This document shows positions 12,769 to 27,000 of a stretch of DNA of 64,000 bases, piece after piece. Both the position numbers and the translations under genes were made by a program. The notes under the pieces were generated by a model, which worked only from the letters and a program-made list of their open reading frames with translations, did no database searches and was not told the origin of the DNA. The DNA is from Heracleum sosnowskyi (Eukaryota; Streptophyta; Magnoliopsida; Apiales; Apiaceae): assembly GCA_030848705.1 (NCBI GenBank), contig JAUIZM010000129.1, positions 1 to 64,000 on the forward strand, written 5' to 3'. Every line of letters begins with the position of its first letter. Positions within the stretch are counted from its first letter, which is position 1.

Positions 12769-13776
12769 CGTAATCGGGCGTCCCCTGGTATCTGCACCAA
12801 TTCAGGCCCGGACATCTCCGAATGAAGTTTTCTGCAATTCTATAAACCCATAGGGTCAAACTACGAGAAAATATCGACAAAACGACCTGGTTCAATTTTT
12901 CCCCATTTTCTTTGTATAGCTCTCTTTAGAGGTAAACGTAACCGGGTGTCCCCTGGTATCTGCTCCAATTCTGGCCAGGACAGCTCCAAATGAAGTTTTC
13001 TGCAATTCTATAAATCCATAGGGTCAAACTACGAGAAAATATCAACAAAACGGTCAGCTTCTATTTTTCACCATTTTCCTTGTATAGCTCTCTTTGGAGG
13101 TATACGTAATCGGGCGTCCCCTGGTATCTGCACCAATTCAGGCCCGGACATCTCCGAATGAAGTTTTCTGCAATTCTAGAAACCCATAGGGTCAAACTAC
13201 GAGAAAATATCCACAAAACGACCTGGTTCAATTTTTCCCCATTTTGTTTGTATAGCTCTCTTTAGAGGTAAACGTAACCGGGCGTCCCCTGGTATCTGCT
13301 CCAATTCTGGCCAGAACAGCTCCAAATGAAGTTTTCTGCAATTCTATAAATCCATAGGGTCAAACTACGAGAAAATATCAACAAAACGGCCAGCTTCTAT
13401 TTTTCACCATTTTCCTTGTATAGCTCTCTTTGGAGGTATACGTAATCGGGCGTCCCCTGGTATCTGCACCAATTCAGGCCCGGACATCTCCGAATGAAGT
13501 TTTCTGCAATTCTATAAACCCATAGGGTCAAACTACGAGAAAATATCCACAAAACGACCTGGTTCAATTTTTCCCCATTTTGTTTGTATAGCTCTCTTTA
13601 GAGGTAAACGTAACCGGGCGTCCCCTGGTATCTGCTCCAATTCTGGCCAGGACAGCTCCAAATGAAGTTTTCTGCAATTCTATAACTCCATAGGGTCAAA
13701 CTACGAGAAAATATCAACAAAACGGTCAGCTTCTATTTTTCACCATTTTCCTTGTATAGCTCTCTTTGGAGGTATA
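12769..13776. repeat. End of the 8-mer-type region
   Basis: The order here is B (tatcgac), A (ccgggtg), B (tagaaac), A (agaacagc, cggccag), B plain, then an A with a private tataactcc near 13685. The dimer-4 type (tcagg/gatg) expected next is absent. I saw no tcagg/gatg marker further right, so the left-hand 8-mer type ends here. Confidence 0.8.
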
Positions 13777-15792
13777 CGTAATCGGGCGTCCCCTGGTATC
13801 TGCACCAATTCAGGCCCGGACATCTCCGAATGAAGTTTTCTGCAATTCTATAAACCCATAGGGTCAAACTACGAGAAAATATCCACAAAACGACCTGGTT
13901 CAATTTTCCCCCATTTTGTTTGTATAGCTCTCTTTAGAGGTAAACGTAACCGGGCGTCCCCTGGTATCTGCTCCAATTCTGGCCAGGACAGCTCCAAATG
14001 AAGTTTTCTGCAATTCTATAAATCCATAGGGTCATACTACGAGAAAATATCAACAAAACGGTCAGCTTCTATTTTTCACCATTTTCCTTGTATAGCTCTC
14101 TTTGGAGGTATACGTAATCGGGCGTCCCCTGGTATCTGCACCAATTCAGGCCCGGACATCTCCGAATGAAGATTTCTGCAATTCTATAAACCCATAGGGT
14201 CAAACTACGAGAAAATATCCACAAAACGACCTGGTTCAATTTTTCCCCATTTTCTTTGTATAGCTCTCTTTAGAGGTAAACGTAACTGGGCGTCCCCTGG
14301 TATCTGCTCCAATTCTGGCCAGGACAGCTCCAAATGAAGTTTTCTGCAATTCTATAAATCCATAGGGTCAAACTACGAGAAAATATCAACAAAACGGTCA
14401 GCTTCTATTTTTCACCATTTTCCTTGTATAGCTCCCTTTAGAGGTATACGTAATCGGGCGTCCCCTGGTATCTGCACCAATTCAGGCCCGGACATCTCCG
14501 AATGAAGTTTTCTGCAATTCTATAAACCCATAGGGTCAAACTACGAGAAAATATCCACAAAACGACCTGGTTCAATTTTTCCCCATTTTGTTTGTATAGC
14601 TCTCTTTAGAGGTAAACGTAACCGGGCGTCCCCTGGTATCTGCTCCAATTCTGGCCAGGACAGCTCCAAATGAAGTTTTCTGCAATTCTATAAATCCATA
14701 GGGTCAAACTACGAGAAAATATCAACAAAACGGCCAGCTTCTATTTTTCACCATTTTCCTTGTATAGCTCTCTTTGGAGGTATACGTAATCGGGCGTCCC
14801 CTGGTATCTGCACCAATTCAGGCCCGGACATCTCCGAATGAAGTTTTCTGCAATTCTATAAACCCATAGGGTCAAACTACGAGAAAATATCCACAAAACG
14901 ACCTGGTTCAATTTTTCCCCATTTTGTTTGTATAGCTCTCTTTAGAGGTAAACGTAACCGGGCGTCCCCTGGTATCTGCTCCAATTCTGGCCAGGACAGC
15001 TCCAAATGAAGTTTTCTGCAATTCTATAAATCCATAGGGTCAAACTACGAGAAAATATCAACAAAACGGTCAGCTTCTATTTTTCACCATTTTCCTTGTA
15101 TAGCTCTCTTTGGAGGTATACGTAATCGGGCGTCCCCTGGTATCTGCACCAATTCAGGCCCGGACATCTCCGAATGAAGTTTTCTGCAATTCTATAAACC
15201 CATAGGGTCAAACTACGAGAAAATATCCACAAAACGACCTGGTTCAATTTTCCCCCTTTTTGTTTGTATAGCTCTCTTTAGAGGTAAACGTAACCGGGCG
15301 TCCCCTGGTATCTGCTCCAATTCTGGCCAGGACAGCTCCAAATGAAGTTTTCTGCAATTCTATAAATCCATAGGGTCATACTACGAGAAAATATCAACAA
15401 AACGGTCAGCTTTTATTTTTCACCATTTTCCTTGTATAGCTCTCTTTGGAGGTATACGTAATCGGGCGTCCCCTGGTATCTGCACCAATTCAGGCCCGGA
15501 CATCTCCGAATGAAGTTTTCTGCAATTCTATAAACCCATAGGGTCAAACTACGAGAAAATATCCACAAAACGACCTGGTTCAATTTTTCCCCATTTTCTT
15601 TGTATAGCTCTCTTTAGAGGTAAACGTAACTGGGCGTCCCCTGGTATCTGCTCCAATTCTGGCCAGGACAGCTCCAAATGAAGTTTTCTGCAATTCTATA
15701 AATCCATAGGGTCAAACTACGAGAAAATATCAACAAAACGGTCAGCTTCTATTTTTCACCATTTTCCTTGTATAGCTCCCTTTAGAGGTATA
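13777..15792. repeat. 22-mer offset repeat, copy 1
   Basis: Twelve monomers recur at 17473-19488 (offset 3696 bp). The shared order is B cccccattttg, A gtcatac, B ctttg, A aactggg/ccctttag, B gtttg, A cggccag, B gtttg, A plain, B ccccctttttg, A gtcatac with cttttattt, B ctttg, A aactggg/ccctttag. Differences seen are gaagatttc near 14171 in this copy and cggctag (near 18429) in place of cggccag in the other. Confidence 0.87.
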
Positions 15793-17472
15793 CGTAATCG
15801 GGCGTCCCCTGGTATCTGCACCAATTCAGGCCCGGACATCTCCGAATGAAGTTTTCTGCAATTCTATAAACCCATAGGGTCAAACTACGAGAAAATATCC
15901 ACAAAACGACCTGGTTCAATTTTTCCCCATTTTCTTTGTATAGCTCTCTTTAGAGGTAAACGTAACCGGGCGTCCCCTGGTATCTGCTCCAATTCTGGCC
16001 AGGACAGCTCCAAATGAAGTTTTCTGCAATTCTATAAATCCATAGGGTCAAACTACGAGAAAATATCAACAAAACGGTCAGCTTCTATTTTTCACCATTT
16101 TCCTTGTATAGCTCTCTTTGGAGGTATACGTAATCGGGCGTCCCCTGGTATCTGCACCAATTCAGGCCCGGACATCTCCGAATGAAGTTTTCTGCAATTC
16201 TAGAAACCCATAGGGTCAAACTACGAGAAAATATCCACAAAACGACCTGGTTCAATTTTTCCCCATTTTGTTTGTATAGCTCTCTTTAGAGGTAAACGTA
16301 ACCGGGCGTCCCCTGGTATCTGCTCCAATTCTGGCCAGAACAGCTCCAAATGAAGTTTTCTGCAATTCTATAAATCCATAGGGTCAAACTACGAGAAAAT
16401 ATCAACAAAACGGCCAGCTTCTATTTTTCACCATTTTCCTTGTATAGCTCTCTTTGGAGGTATACGTAATCGGGCGTCCCCTGGTATCTGCACCAATTCA
16501 GGCCCGGACATCTCCGAATGAAGTTTTCTGCAATTCTATAAACCCATAGGGTCAAACTACGAGAAAATATCCACAAAACGACCTGGTTCAATTTTTCCCC
16601 ATTTTGTTTGTATAGCTCTCTTTAGAGGTAAACGTAACCGGGCGTCCCCTGGTATCTGCTCCAATTCTGGCCAGGACAGCTCCAAATGAAGTTTTCTGCA
16701 ATTCTATAAATCCATAGGGTCAAACTACGAGAAAATATCAACAAAACGGTCAGCTTCTATTTTTCACCATTTTCCTTGTATAGCTCTCTTTGGAGGTATA
16801 CGTAATCGGGCGTCCCCTGGTATCTGCACCAATTCAGGCCCGGACATCTCCGAATGAAGTTTTCTGCAATTCTATAAACCCATAGGGTCAAACTACGAGA
16901 AAATATCCACAAAACGACCTGGTTCAATTTTCCCCCATTTTGTTTGTATAGCTCTCTTTAGAGGTAAACGTAACCGGGCGTCCCCTGGTATCTGCTCCAA
17001 TTCTGGCCAGGACAGCTCCAAATGAAGTTTTCTGCAATTCTATAAATCCATAGGGTCATACTACGAGAAAATATCAACAAAACGGTCAGCTTCTATTTTT
17101 CACCATTTTCCTTGTATAGCTCTCTTTGGAGGTATACGTAATCGGGCGTCCCCTGGTATCTGCACCAATTCAGGCCCGGACATCTCCGAATGAAGTTTTC
17201 TGCAATTCTATAAACCCATAGGGTCAAACTACGAGAAAATATCCACAAAACGACCTGGTTCAATTTTTCCCCATTTTCTTTGTATAGCTCTCTTTAGAGG
17301 TAAACGTAACTGGGCGTCCCCTGGTATCTGCTCCAATTCTGGCCAGGACAGCTCCAAATGAAGTTTTCTGCAATTCTATAAATCCATAGGGTCAAACTAC
17401 GAGAAAATATCAACAAAACGGTCAGCTTCTATTTTTCACCATTTTCCTTGTATAGCTCTCTTTGGAGGTATA
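15793..17472. repeat. Intervening mixed dimers
   Basis: Ten monomers separate the two 22-mer-offset copies. They include a tagaaac B (16129) followed by an agaacagc/cggccag A (16297), the last left-type pair of this kind, then cccccattttg, gtcatac and ctttg types. The A at 17305 combines an aactggg start with a tctctttgg ending, a combination not seen in its neighbours and suggestive of recombination between A subtypes. Confidence 0.78.
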
Positions 17473-19488
17473 CGTAATCGGGCGTCCCCTGGTATCTGCA
17501 CCAATTCAGGCCCGGACATCTCCGAATGAAGTTTTCTGCAATTCTATAAACCCATAGGGTCAAACTACGAGAAAATATCCACAAAACGACCTGGTTCAAT
17601 TTTCCCCCATTTTGTTTGTATAGCTCTCTTTAGAGGTAAACGTAACCGGGCGTCCCCTGGTATCTGCTCCAATTCTGGCCAGGACAGCTCCAAATGAAGT
17701 TTTCTGCAATTCTATAAATCCATAGGGTCATACTACGAGAAAATATCAACAAAACGGTCAGCTTCTATTTTTCACCATTTTCCTTGTATAGCTCTCTTTG
17801 GAGGTATACGTAATCGGGCGTCCCCTGGTATCTGCACCAATTCAGGCCCGGACATCTCCGAATGAAGTTTTCTGCAATTCTATAAACCCATAGGGTCAAA
17901 CTACGAGAAAATATCCACAAAACGACCTGGTTCAATTTTTCCCCATTTTCTTTGTATAGCTCTCTTTAGAGGTAAACGTAACTGGGCGTCCCCTGGTATC
18001 TGCTCCAATTCTGGCCAGGACAGCTCCAAATGAAGTTTTCTGCAATTCTATAAATCCATAGGGTCAAACTACGAGAAAATATCAACAAAACGGTCAGCTT
18101 CTATTTTTCACCATTTTCCTTGTATAGCTCCCTTTAGAGGTATACGTAATCGGGCGTCCCCTGGTATCTGCACCAATTCAGGCCCGGACATCTCCGAATG
18201 AAGTTTTCTGCAATTCTATAAACCCATAGGGTCAAACTACGAGAAAATATCCACAAAACGACCTGGTTCAATTTTTCCCCATTTTGTTTGTATAGCTCTC
18301 TTTAGAGGTAAACGTAACCGGGCGTCCCCTGGTATCTGCTCCAATTCTGGCCAGGACAGCTCCAAATGAAGTTTTCTGCAATTCTATAAATCCATAGGGT
18401 CAAACTACGAGAAAATATCAACAAAACGGCTAGCTTCTATTTTTCACCATTTTCCTTGTATAGCTCTCTTTGGAGGTATACGTAATCGGGCGTCCCCTGG
18501 TATCTGCACCAATTCAGGCCCGGACATCTCCGAATGAAGTTTTCTGCAATTCTATAAACCCATAGGGTCAAACTACGAGAAAATATCCACAAAACGACCT
18601 GGTTCAATTTTTCCCCATTTTGTTTGTATAGCTCTCTTTAGAGGTAAACGTAACCGGGCGTCCCCTGGTATCTGCTCCAATTCTGGCCAGGACAGCTCCA
18701 AATGAAGTTTTCTGCAATTCTATAAATCCATAGGGTCAAACTACGAGAAAATATCAACAAAACGGTCAGCTTCTATTTTTCACCATTTTCCTTGTATAGC
18801 TCTCTTTGGAGGTATACGTAATCGGGCGTCCCCTGGTATCTGCACCAATTCAGGCCCGGACATCTCCGAATGAAGTTTTCTGCAATTCTATAAACCCATA
18901 GGGTCAAACTACGAGAAAATATCCACAAAACGACCTGGTTCAATTTTCCCCCTTTTTGTTTGTATAGCTCTCTTTAGAGGTAAACGTAACCGGGCGTCCC
19001 CTGGTATCTGCTCCAATTCTGGCCAGGACAGCTCCAAATGAAGTTTTCTGCAATTCTATAAATCCATAGGGTCATACTACGAGAAAATATCAACAAAACG
19101 GTCAGCTTTTATTTTTCACCATTTTCCTTGTATAGCTCTCTTTGGAGGTATACGTAATCGGGCGTCCCCTGGTATCTGCACCAATTCAGGCCCGGACATC
19201 TCCGAATGAAGTTTTCTGCAATTCTATAAACCCATAGGGTCAAACTACGAGAAAATATCCACAAAACGACCTGGTTCAATTTTTCCCCATTTTCTTTGTA
19301 TAGCTCTCTTTAGAGGTAAACGTAACTGGGCGTCCCCTGGTATCTGCTCCAATTCTGGCCAGGACAGCTCCAAATGAAGTTTTCTGCAATTCTATAAATC
19401 CATAGGGTCAAACTACGAGAAAATATCAACAAAACGGTCAGCTTCTATTTTTCACCATTTTCCTTGTATAGCTCCCTTTAGAGGTATA
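17473..19488. repeat. 22-mer offset repeat, copy 2
   Basis: This is the counterpart of 13777-15792, with the same order of subtypes, including the rare ccccctttttg and cttttattt pair at 18817-19152. Its right part (from 18649) also belongs to the first copy of the 2688-bp duplication, so two rounds of amplification overlap here. Confidence 0.87.
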
Positions 19489-21336
19489 CGTAATCGGGCG
19501 TCCCCTGGTATCTGCACCAATTCAGGCCCGGACATCTCCGAATGAAGTTTTCTGCAATTCTATAAACCCATAGGGTCAAACTACGAGAAAATATCCACAA
19601 AACGACCTGGTTCAATTTTTGCCCATTTTGTTTGTATAGCTCTCTTTAGAGGTAAACGTAACCGGGCGTCCCCTGGTATCTGCTCCAATTCTGGCCAGGA
19701 CAGCTCCAAATGAAGTTTTCTGCAATTCTATAAATCCATAGGGTCAAACTACGAGAAAATATCAACAAAACGGTCAGCTTCTATTTTTCACCATTTTCCT
19801 TGTATAGCTCTCTTTGGAGGTATACGTAATCGGGCGTCCCCTGGTATCTGCACCAATTCAGGCCCGGACATCTCCGAATGAAGTTTTCTGCAATTCTATA
19901 AACCCATAGGGTCAAACTACGAGAAAATATCCACAAAACGACCTGGTTCAATTTTCCCCCATTTTGTTTGTATAGCTCTCTTTAGAGGTAAACGTAACCG
20001 GGCGTCCCCTGGTATCTGCTCCAATTCTGGCCAGGACAGCTCCAAATGAAGTTTTCTGCAATTCTATAAATCCATAGGGTCATACTACGAGAAAATATCA
20101 ACAAAACGGTCAGCTTCTATTTTTCACCATTTTCCTTGTATAGCTCTCTTTGGAGGTATACGTAATCGGGCGTCCCCTGGTATCTGCACCAATTCAGGCC
20201 CGGACATCTCCGAATGAAGTTTTCTGTAATTCTATAAACCCATAGGGTCAAACTACGAGAAAATATCCACAAAACGACCTGGTTCAATTTTTCCCCATTT
20301 TCTTTGTATAGCTCTCTTTAGAGGTAAACGTAACTGGGCGTCCCCTGGTATCTGCTCCAATTCTGGCCAGGACAGCTCCAAATGAAGTTTTCTGCAATTC
20401 TATAAATCCATAGGGTCAAACTACGAGAAAATATCAACAAAACGGTCAGCTTCTATTTTTCACCATTTTCCTTGTATAGCTCCCTTTAGAGGTATACGTA
20501 ATCGGGCGTCCCCTGGTATCTGCACCAATTCAGGCCCGGACATCTCCGAATGAAGTTTTCTGCAATTCTATAAACCCATAGGGTCAAACTACGAGAAAAT
20601 ATCCACAAAACGACCTGGTTCAATTTTTCCCCATTTTGTTTGTATAGCTCTCTTTAGAGGTAAACGTAACCGGGCGTCCCCTGGTATCTGCTCCAATTCT
20701 GGCCAGGACAGCTCCAAATGAAGTTTTCTGCAATTCTATAAATCCATAGGGTCAAACTACGAGAAAATATCAACAAAACGGCCAGCTTCTATTTTTCACC
20801 ATTTTCCTTGTATAGCTCTCTTTGGAGGTATACGTAATCGGGCGTCCCCTGGTATCTGCACCAATTCAGGCCCGGACATCTCCGAATGAAGTTTTCTGCA
20901 ATTCTATAAACCCATAGGGTCAAACTACGAGAAAATATCCACAAAACGACCTGGTTCAATTTTTCCCCATTTTGTTTGTATAGCTCTCTTTAGAGGTAAA
21001 CGTAACCGGGCGTCCCCTGGTATCTGCTCCAATTCTGGCCAGGACAGCTCCAAATGAAGTTTTCTGCAATTCTATAAATCCATAGGGTCAAACTACGAGA
21101 AAATATCAACAAAACGGTCAGCTTCTATTTTTCACCATTTTCCTTGTATAGCTCTCTTTGGAGGTATACGTAATCGGGCGTCCCCTGGTATCTGCACCAA
21201 TTCAGGCCCGGACATCTCCGAATGAAGTTTTCTGCAATTCTATAAACCCATAGGGTCAAACTACGAGAAAATATCCACAAAACGACCTGGTTCAATTTTC
21301 CCCCATTTTGTTTGTATAGCTCTCTTTAGAGGTAAA
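18649..21336. repeat. 16-mer tandem duplication, copy 1 (2688 bp)
   Basis: Eight dimers are repeated directly at 21337-24024. Rare shared markers are ccccctttttg, cttttattt, a B with tttttgccc (19489 and 22177) and a B with tgtaattc (20161 and 22849). I saw no difference between the copies by eye. Confidence 0.92.
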
Positions 21337-24024
21337 CGTAACCGGGCGTCCCCTGGTATCTGCTCCAATTCTGGCCAGGACAGCTCCAAATGAAGTTTTC
21401 TGCAATTCTATAAATCCATAGGGTCAAACTACGAGAAAATATCAACAAAACGGTCAGCTTCTATTTTTCACCATTTTCCTTGTATAGCTCTCTTTGGAGG
21501 TATACGTAATCGGGCGTCCCCTGGTATCTGCACCAATTCAGGCCCGGACATCTCCGAATGAAGTTTTCTGCAATTCTATAAACCCATAGGGTCAAACTAC
21601 GAGAAAATATCCACAAAACGACCTGGTTCAATTTTCCCCCTTTTTGTTTGTATAGCTCTCTTTAGAGGTAAACGTAACCGGGCGTCCCCTGGTATCTGCT
21701 CCAATTCTGGCCAGGACAGCTCCAAATGAAGTTTTCTGCAATTCTATAAATCCATAGGGTCATACTACGAGAAAATATCAACAAAACGGTCAGCTTTTAT
21801 TTTTCACCATTTTCCTTGTATAGCTCTCTTTGGAGGTATACGTAATCGGGCGTCCCCTGGTATCTGCACCAATTCAGGCCCGGACATCTCCGAATGAAGT
21901 TTTCTGCAATTCTATAAACCCATAGGGTCAAACTACGAGAAAATATCCACAAAACGACCTGGTTCAATTTTTCCCCATTTTCTTTGTATAGCTCTCTTTA
22001 GAGGTAAACGTAACTGGGCGTCCCCTGGTATCTGCTCCAATTCTGGCCAGGACAGCTCCAAATGAAGTTTTCTGCAATTCTATAAATCCATAGGGTCAAA
22101 CTACGAGAAAATATCAACAAAACGGTCAGCTTCTATTTTTCACCATTTTCCTTGTATAGCTCCCTTTAGAGGTATACGTAATCGGGCGTCCCCTGGTATC
22201 TGCACCAATTCAGGCCCGGACATCTCCGAATGAAGTTTTCTGCAATTCTATAAACCCATAGGGTCAAACTACGAGAAAATATCCACAAAACGACCTGGTT
22301 CAATTTTTGCCCATTTTGTTTGTATAGCTCTCTTTAGAGGTAAACGTAACCGGGCGTCCCCTGGTATCTGCTCCAATTCTGGCCAGGACAGCTCCAAATG
22401 AAGTTTTCTGCAATTCTATAAATCCATAGGGTCAAACTACGAGAAAATATCAACAAAACGGTCAGCTTCTATTTTTCACCATTTTCCTTGTATAGCTCTC
22501 TTTGGAGGTATACGTAATCGGGCGTCCCCTGGTATCTGCACCAATTCAGGCCCGGACATCTCCGAATGAAGTTTTCTGCAATTCTATAAACCCATAGGGT
22601 CAAACTACGAGAAAATATCCACAAAACGACCTGGTTCAATTTTCCCCCATTTTGTTTGTATAGCTCTCTTTAGAGGTAAACGTAACCGGGCGTCCCCTGG
22701 TATCTGCTCCAATTCTGGCCAGGACAGCTCCAAATGAAGTTTTCTGCAATTCTATAAATCCATAGGGTCATACTACGAGAAAATATCAACAAAACGGTCA
22801 GCTTCTATTTTTCACCATTTTCCTTGTATAGCTCTCTTTGGAGGTATACGTAATCGGGCGTCCCCTGGTATCTGCACCAATTCAGGCCCGGACATCTCCG
22901 AATGAAGTTTTCTGTAATTCTATAAACCCATAGGGTCAAACTACGAGAAAATATCCACAAAACGACCTGGTTCAATTTTTCCCCATTTTCTTTGTATAGC
23001 TCTCTTTAGAGGTAAACGTAACTGGGCGTCCCCTGGTATCTGCTCCAATTCTGGCCAGGACAGCTCCAAATGAAGTTTTCTGCAATTCTATAAATCCATA
23101 GGGTCAAACTACGAGAAAATATCAACAAAACGGTCAGCTTCTATTTTTCACCATTTTCCTTGTATAGCTCCCTTTAGAGGTATACGTAATCGGGCGTCCC
23201 CTGGTATCTGCACCAATTCAGGCCCGGACATCTCCGAATGAAGTTTTCTGCAATTCTATAAACCCATAGGGTCAAACTACGAGAAAATATCCACAAAACG
23301 ACCTGGTTCAATTTTTCCCCATTTTGTTTGTATAGCTCTCTTTAGAGGTAAACGTAACCGGGCGTCCCCTGGTATCTGCTCCAATTCTGGCCAGGACAGC
23401 TCCAAATGAAGTTTTCTGCAATTCTATAAATCCATAGGGTCAAACTACGAGAAAATATCAACAAAACGGCCAGCTTCTATTTTTCACCATTTTCCTTGTA
23501 TAGCTCTCTTTGGAGGTATACGTAATCGGGCGTCCCCTGGTATCTGCACCAATTCAGGCCCGGACATCTCCGAATGAAGTTTTCTGCAATTCTATAAACC
23601 CATAGGGTCAAACTACGAGAAAATATCCACAAAACGACCTGGTTCAATTTTTCCCCATTTTGTTTGTATAGCTCTCTTTAGAGGTAAACGTAACCGGGCG
23701 TCCCCTGGTATCTGCTCCAATTCTGGCCAGGACAGCTCCAAATGAAGTTTTCTGCAATTCTATAAATCCATAGGGTCAAACTACGAGAAAATATCAACAA
23801 AACGGTCAGCTTCTATTTTTCACCATTTTCCTTGTATAGCTCTCTTTGGAGGTATACGTAATCGGGCGTCCCCTGGTATCTGCACCAATTCAGGCCCGGA
23901 CATCTCCGAATGAAGTTTTCTGCAATTCTATAAACCCATAGGGTCAAACTACGAGAAAATATCCACAAAACGACCTGGTTCAATTTTCCCCCATTTTGTT
24001 TGTATAGCTCTCTTTAGAGGTAAA
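21337..24024. repeat. 16-mer tandem duplication, copy 2 (2688 bp)
   Basis: This directly abuts copy 1 and has the same sixteen monomers in order. The junction falls at a dimer boundary in phase, so no chimeric monomer marks it. The next A (24025) is gtcatac rather than the cttttattt-preceding type, so the repeat ends here. Confidence 0.92.
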
Positions 24025-27000
24025 CGTAACCGGGCGTCCCCTGGTATCTGCTCCAATTCTGGCCAGGACAGCTCCAAATGAAGTTTTCTGCAATTCTATA
24101 AATCCATAGGGTCATACTACGAGAAAATATCAACAAAACGGTCAGCTTCTATTTTTCACCATTTTCCTTGTATAGCTCTCTTTGGAGGTATACGTAATCG
24201 GGCGTCCCCTGGTATCTGCACCAATTCAGGCCCGGACATCTCCGAATGAAGTTTTCTGTAATTCTATAAACCCATAGGGTCAAACTACGAGAAAATATCC
24301 ACAAAACGACCTGGTTCAATTTTTCCCCATTTTCTTTGTATAGCTCTCTTTAGAGGTAAACGTAACTGGGCGTCCCCTGGTATCTGCTCCAATTCTGGCC
24401 AGGACAGCTCCAAATGAAGTTTTCTGCAATTCTATAAATCCATAGGGTCAAACTACGAGAAAATATCAACAAAACGGTCAGCTTCTATTTTTCACCATTT
24501 TCCTTGTATAGCTCCCTTTAGAGGTATACGTAATCGGGCGTCCCCTGGTATCTGCACCAATTCAGGCCCGGACATCTCCGAATGAAGTTTTCTGCAATTC
24601 TATAAACCCATAGGGTCAAACTACGAGAAAATATCCACAAAACGACCTGGTTCAATTTTTCCCCATTTTGTTTGTATAGCTCTCTTTAGAGGTAAACGTA
24701 ACCGGGCGTCCCCTGGTATCTGCTCCAATTCTGGCCAGGACAGCTCCAAATGAAGTTTTCTGCAATTCTATAAATCCATAGGGTCAAACTACGAGAAAAT
24801 ATCAACAAAACGGCCAGCTTCTATTTTTCACCATTTTCCTTGTATAGCTCTCTTTGGAGGTATACGTAATCGGGCGTCCCCTGGTATCTGCACCAATTCA
24901 GGCCCGGACATCTCCGAATGAAGTTTTCTGCAATTCTATAAACCCATAGGGTCAAACTACGAGAAAATATCCACAAAACGACCTGGTTCAATTTTTCCCC
25001 ATTTTGTTTGTATAGCTCTCTTTAGAGGTAAACGTAACCGGGCGTCCCCTGGTATCTGCTCCAATTCTGGCCAGGACAGCTCCAAATGAAGTTTTCTGCA
25101 ATTCTATAAATCCATAGGGTCAAACTACGAGAAAATATCAACAAAACGGTCAGCTTCTATTTTTCACCATTTTCCTTGTATAGCTCTCTTTGGAGGTATA
25201 CGTAATCGGGCGTCCCCTGGTATCTGCACCAATTCAGGCCCGGACATCTCCGAATGAAGTTTTCTGCAATTCTATAAACCCATAGGGTCAAACTACGAGA
25301 AAATATCGACAAAATGACCTGGTTCAATTATTCCCCATTTTCTTTGTATAGCTCTCTTTAGAGGTAAACGTAACCGGGTGTCCCCTGGTATCTGCTCCAA
25401 TTCTGGCCAGGACAGCTCCAAATGAAGTTTTCTGCAATTCTATAAATCCATAGGGTCAAACTACGAGAAAATATCAACAAAACGGTCAGCTTCTATTTTT
25501 CACCATTTTCCTTGTATAGCTCTCTTTGGAGGTATACGTAATCGGGCGTCCCCTGGTATCTGCACCAATTCAGGCCCGGACATCTCCGAATGAAGTTTTC
25601 TGCAATTCTATAAACCCATAGGGTCAAACTACGAGAAAATATCCACAAAACGACCTGGTTCAATTTTCCCCCATTTTGTTTGTATAGCTCTCTTTAGAGG
25701 TAAACGTAACCGGGCGTCCCCTGGTATCTGCTCCAATTCTGGCCAGGACAGCTCCAAATGAAGTTTTCTGCAATTCTATAAATCCATAGGGTCATACTAC
25801 GAGAAAATATCAACAAAACGGTCAGCTTCTATTTTTCACCATTTTCCTTGTATAGCTCTCTTTGGAGGTATACGTAATCGGGCGTCCCCTGGTATCTGCA
25901 CCAATTCAGGCCCGGACATCTCCGAATGAAGTTTTCTGTAATTCTATAAACCCATAGGGTCAAACTACGAGAAAATATCCACAAAACGACCTGGTTCAAT
26001 TTTTCCCCATTTTCTTTGTATAGCTCTCTTTAGAGGTAAACGTAACTGGGCGTCCCCTGGTATCTGCTCCAATTCTGGCCAGGACAGCTCCAAATGAAGT
26101 TTTCTGCAATTCTATAAATCCATAGGGTCAAACTACGAGAAAATATCAACAAAACGGTCAGCTTCTATTTTTCACCATTTTCCTTGTATAGCTCCCTTTA
26201 GAGGTATACGTAATCGGGCGTCCCCTGGTATCTGCACCAATTCAGGCCCGGACATCTCCGAATGAAGTTTTCTGCAATTCTATAAACCCATAGGGTCAAA
26301 CTACGAGAAAATATCCACAAAACGACCTGGTTCAATTTTTCCCCATTTTGTTTGTATAGCTCTCTTTAGAGGTAAACGTAACCGGGTGTCCCCTGGTATC
26401 TGCTCCAATTCTGGCCAGGACAGCTCCAAATGAAGTTTTCTGCAATTCTATAAATCCATAGGGTCAAACTACGAGAAAATATCAACAAAACGGTCAGCTT
26501 CTATTTTTCACCATTTTCCTTGTATAGCTCTCTTTGGAGGTATACGTAATCGGGCGTCCCCTGGTATCTGCACCAATTCAGGCCCGGACATCTCCGAATG
26601 AAGTTTTCTGCAATTCTATAAACCCATAGGGTCAAACTACGAGAAAATATCGACAAAATGACCTGGTTCAATTTTTCCCCATTTTCTTTGTATAGCTCTC
26701 TTTAGAGGTAAACGTAACCGGGTGTCCCCTGGTATCTGCTCCAATTCTGGCCAGGACAGCTCCAAATGAAGTTTTCTGCAATTCTATAAATCCATAGGGT
26801 CAAACTACGAGAAAATATCAACAAAACGGTCAGCTTCTATTTTTCACCATTTTCCTTGTATAGCTCTCTTTGGAGGTATACGTAATCGGGCGTCCCCTGG
26901 TATCTGCACCAATTCAGGCCCGGACATCTCCGAATGAAGTTTTCTGCAATTCTATAAACCCATAGGGTCAAACTACGAGAAAATATCCACAAAACGACCT

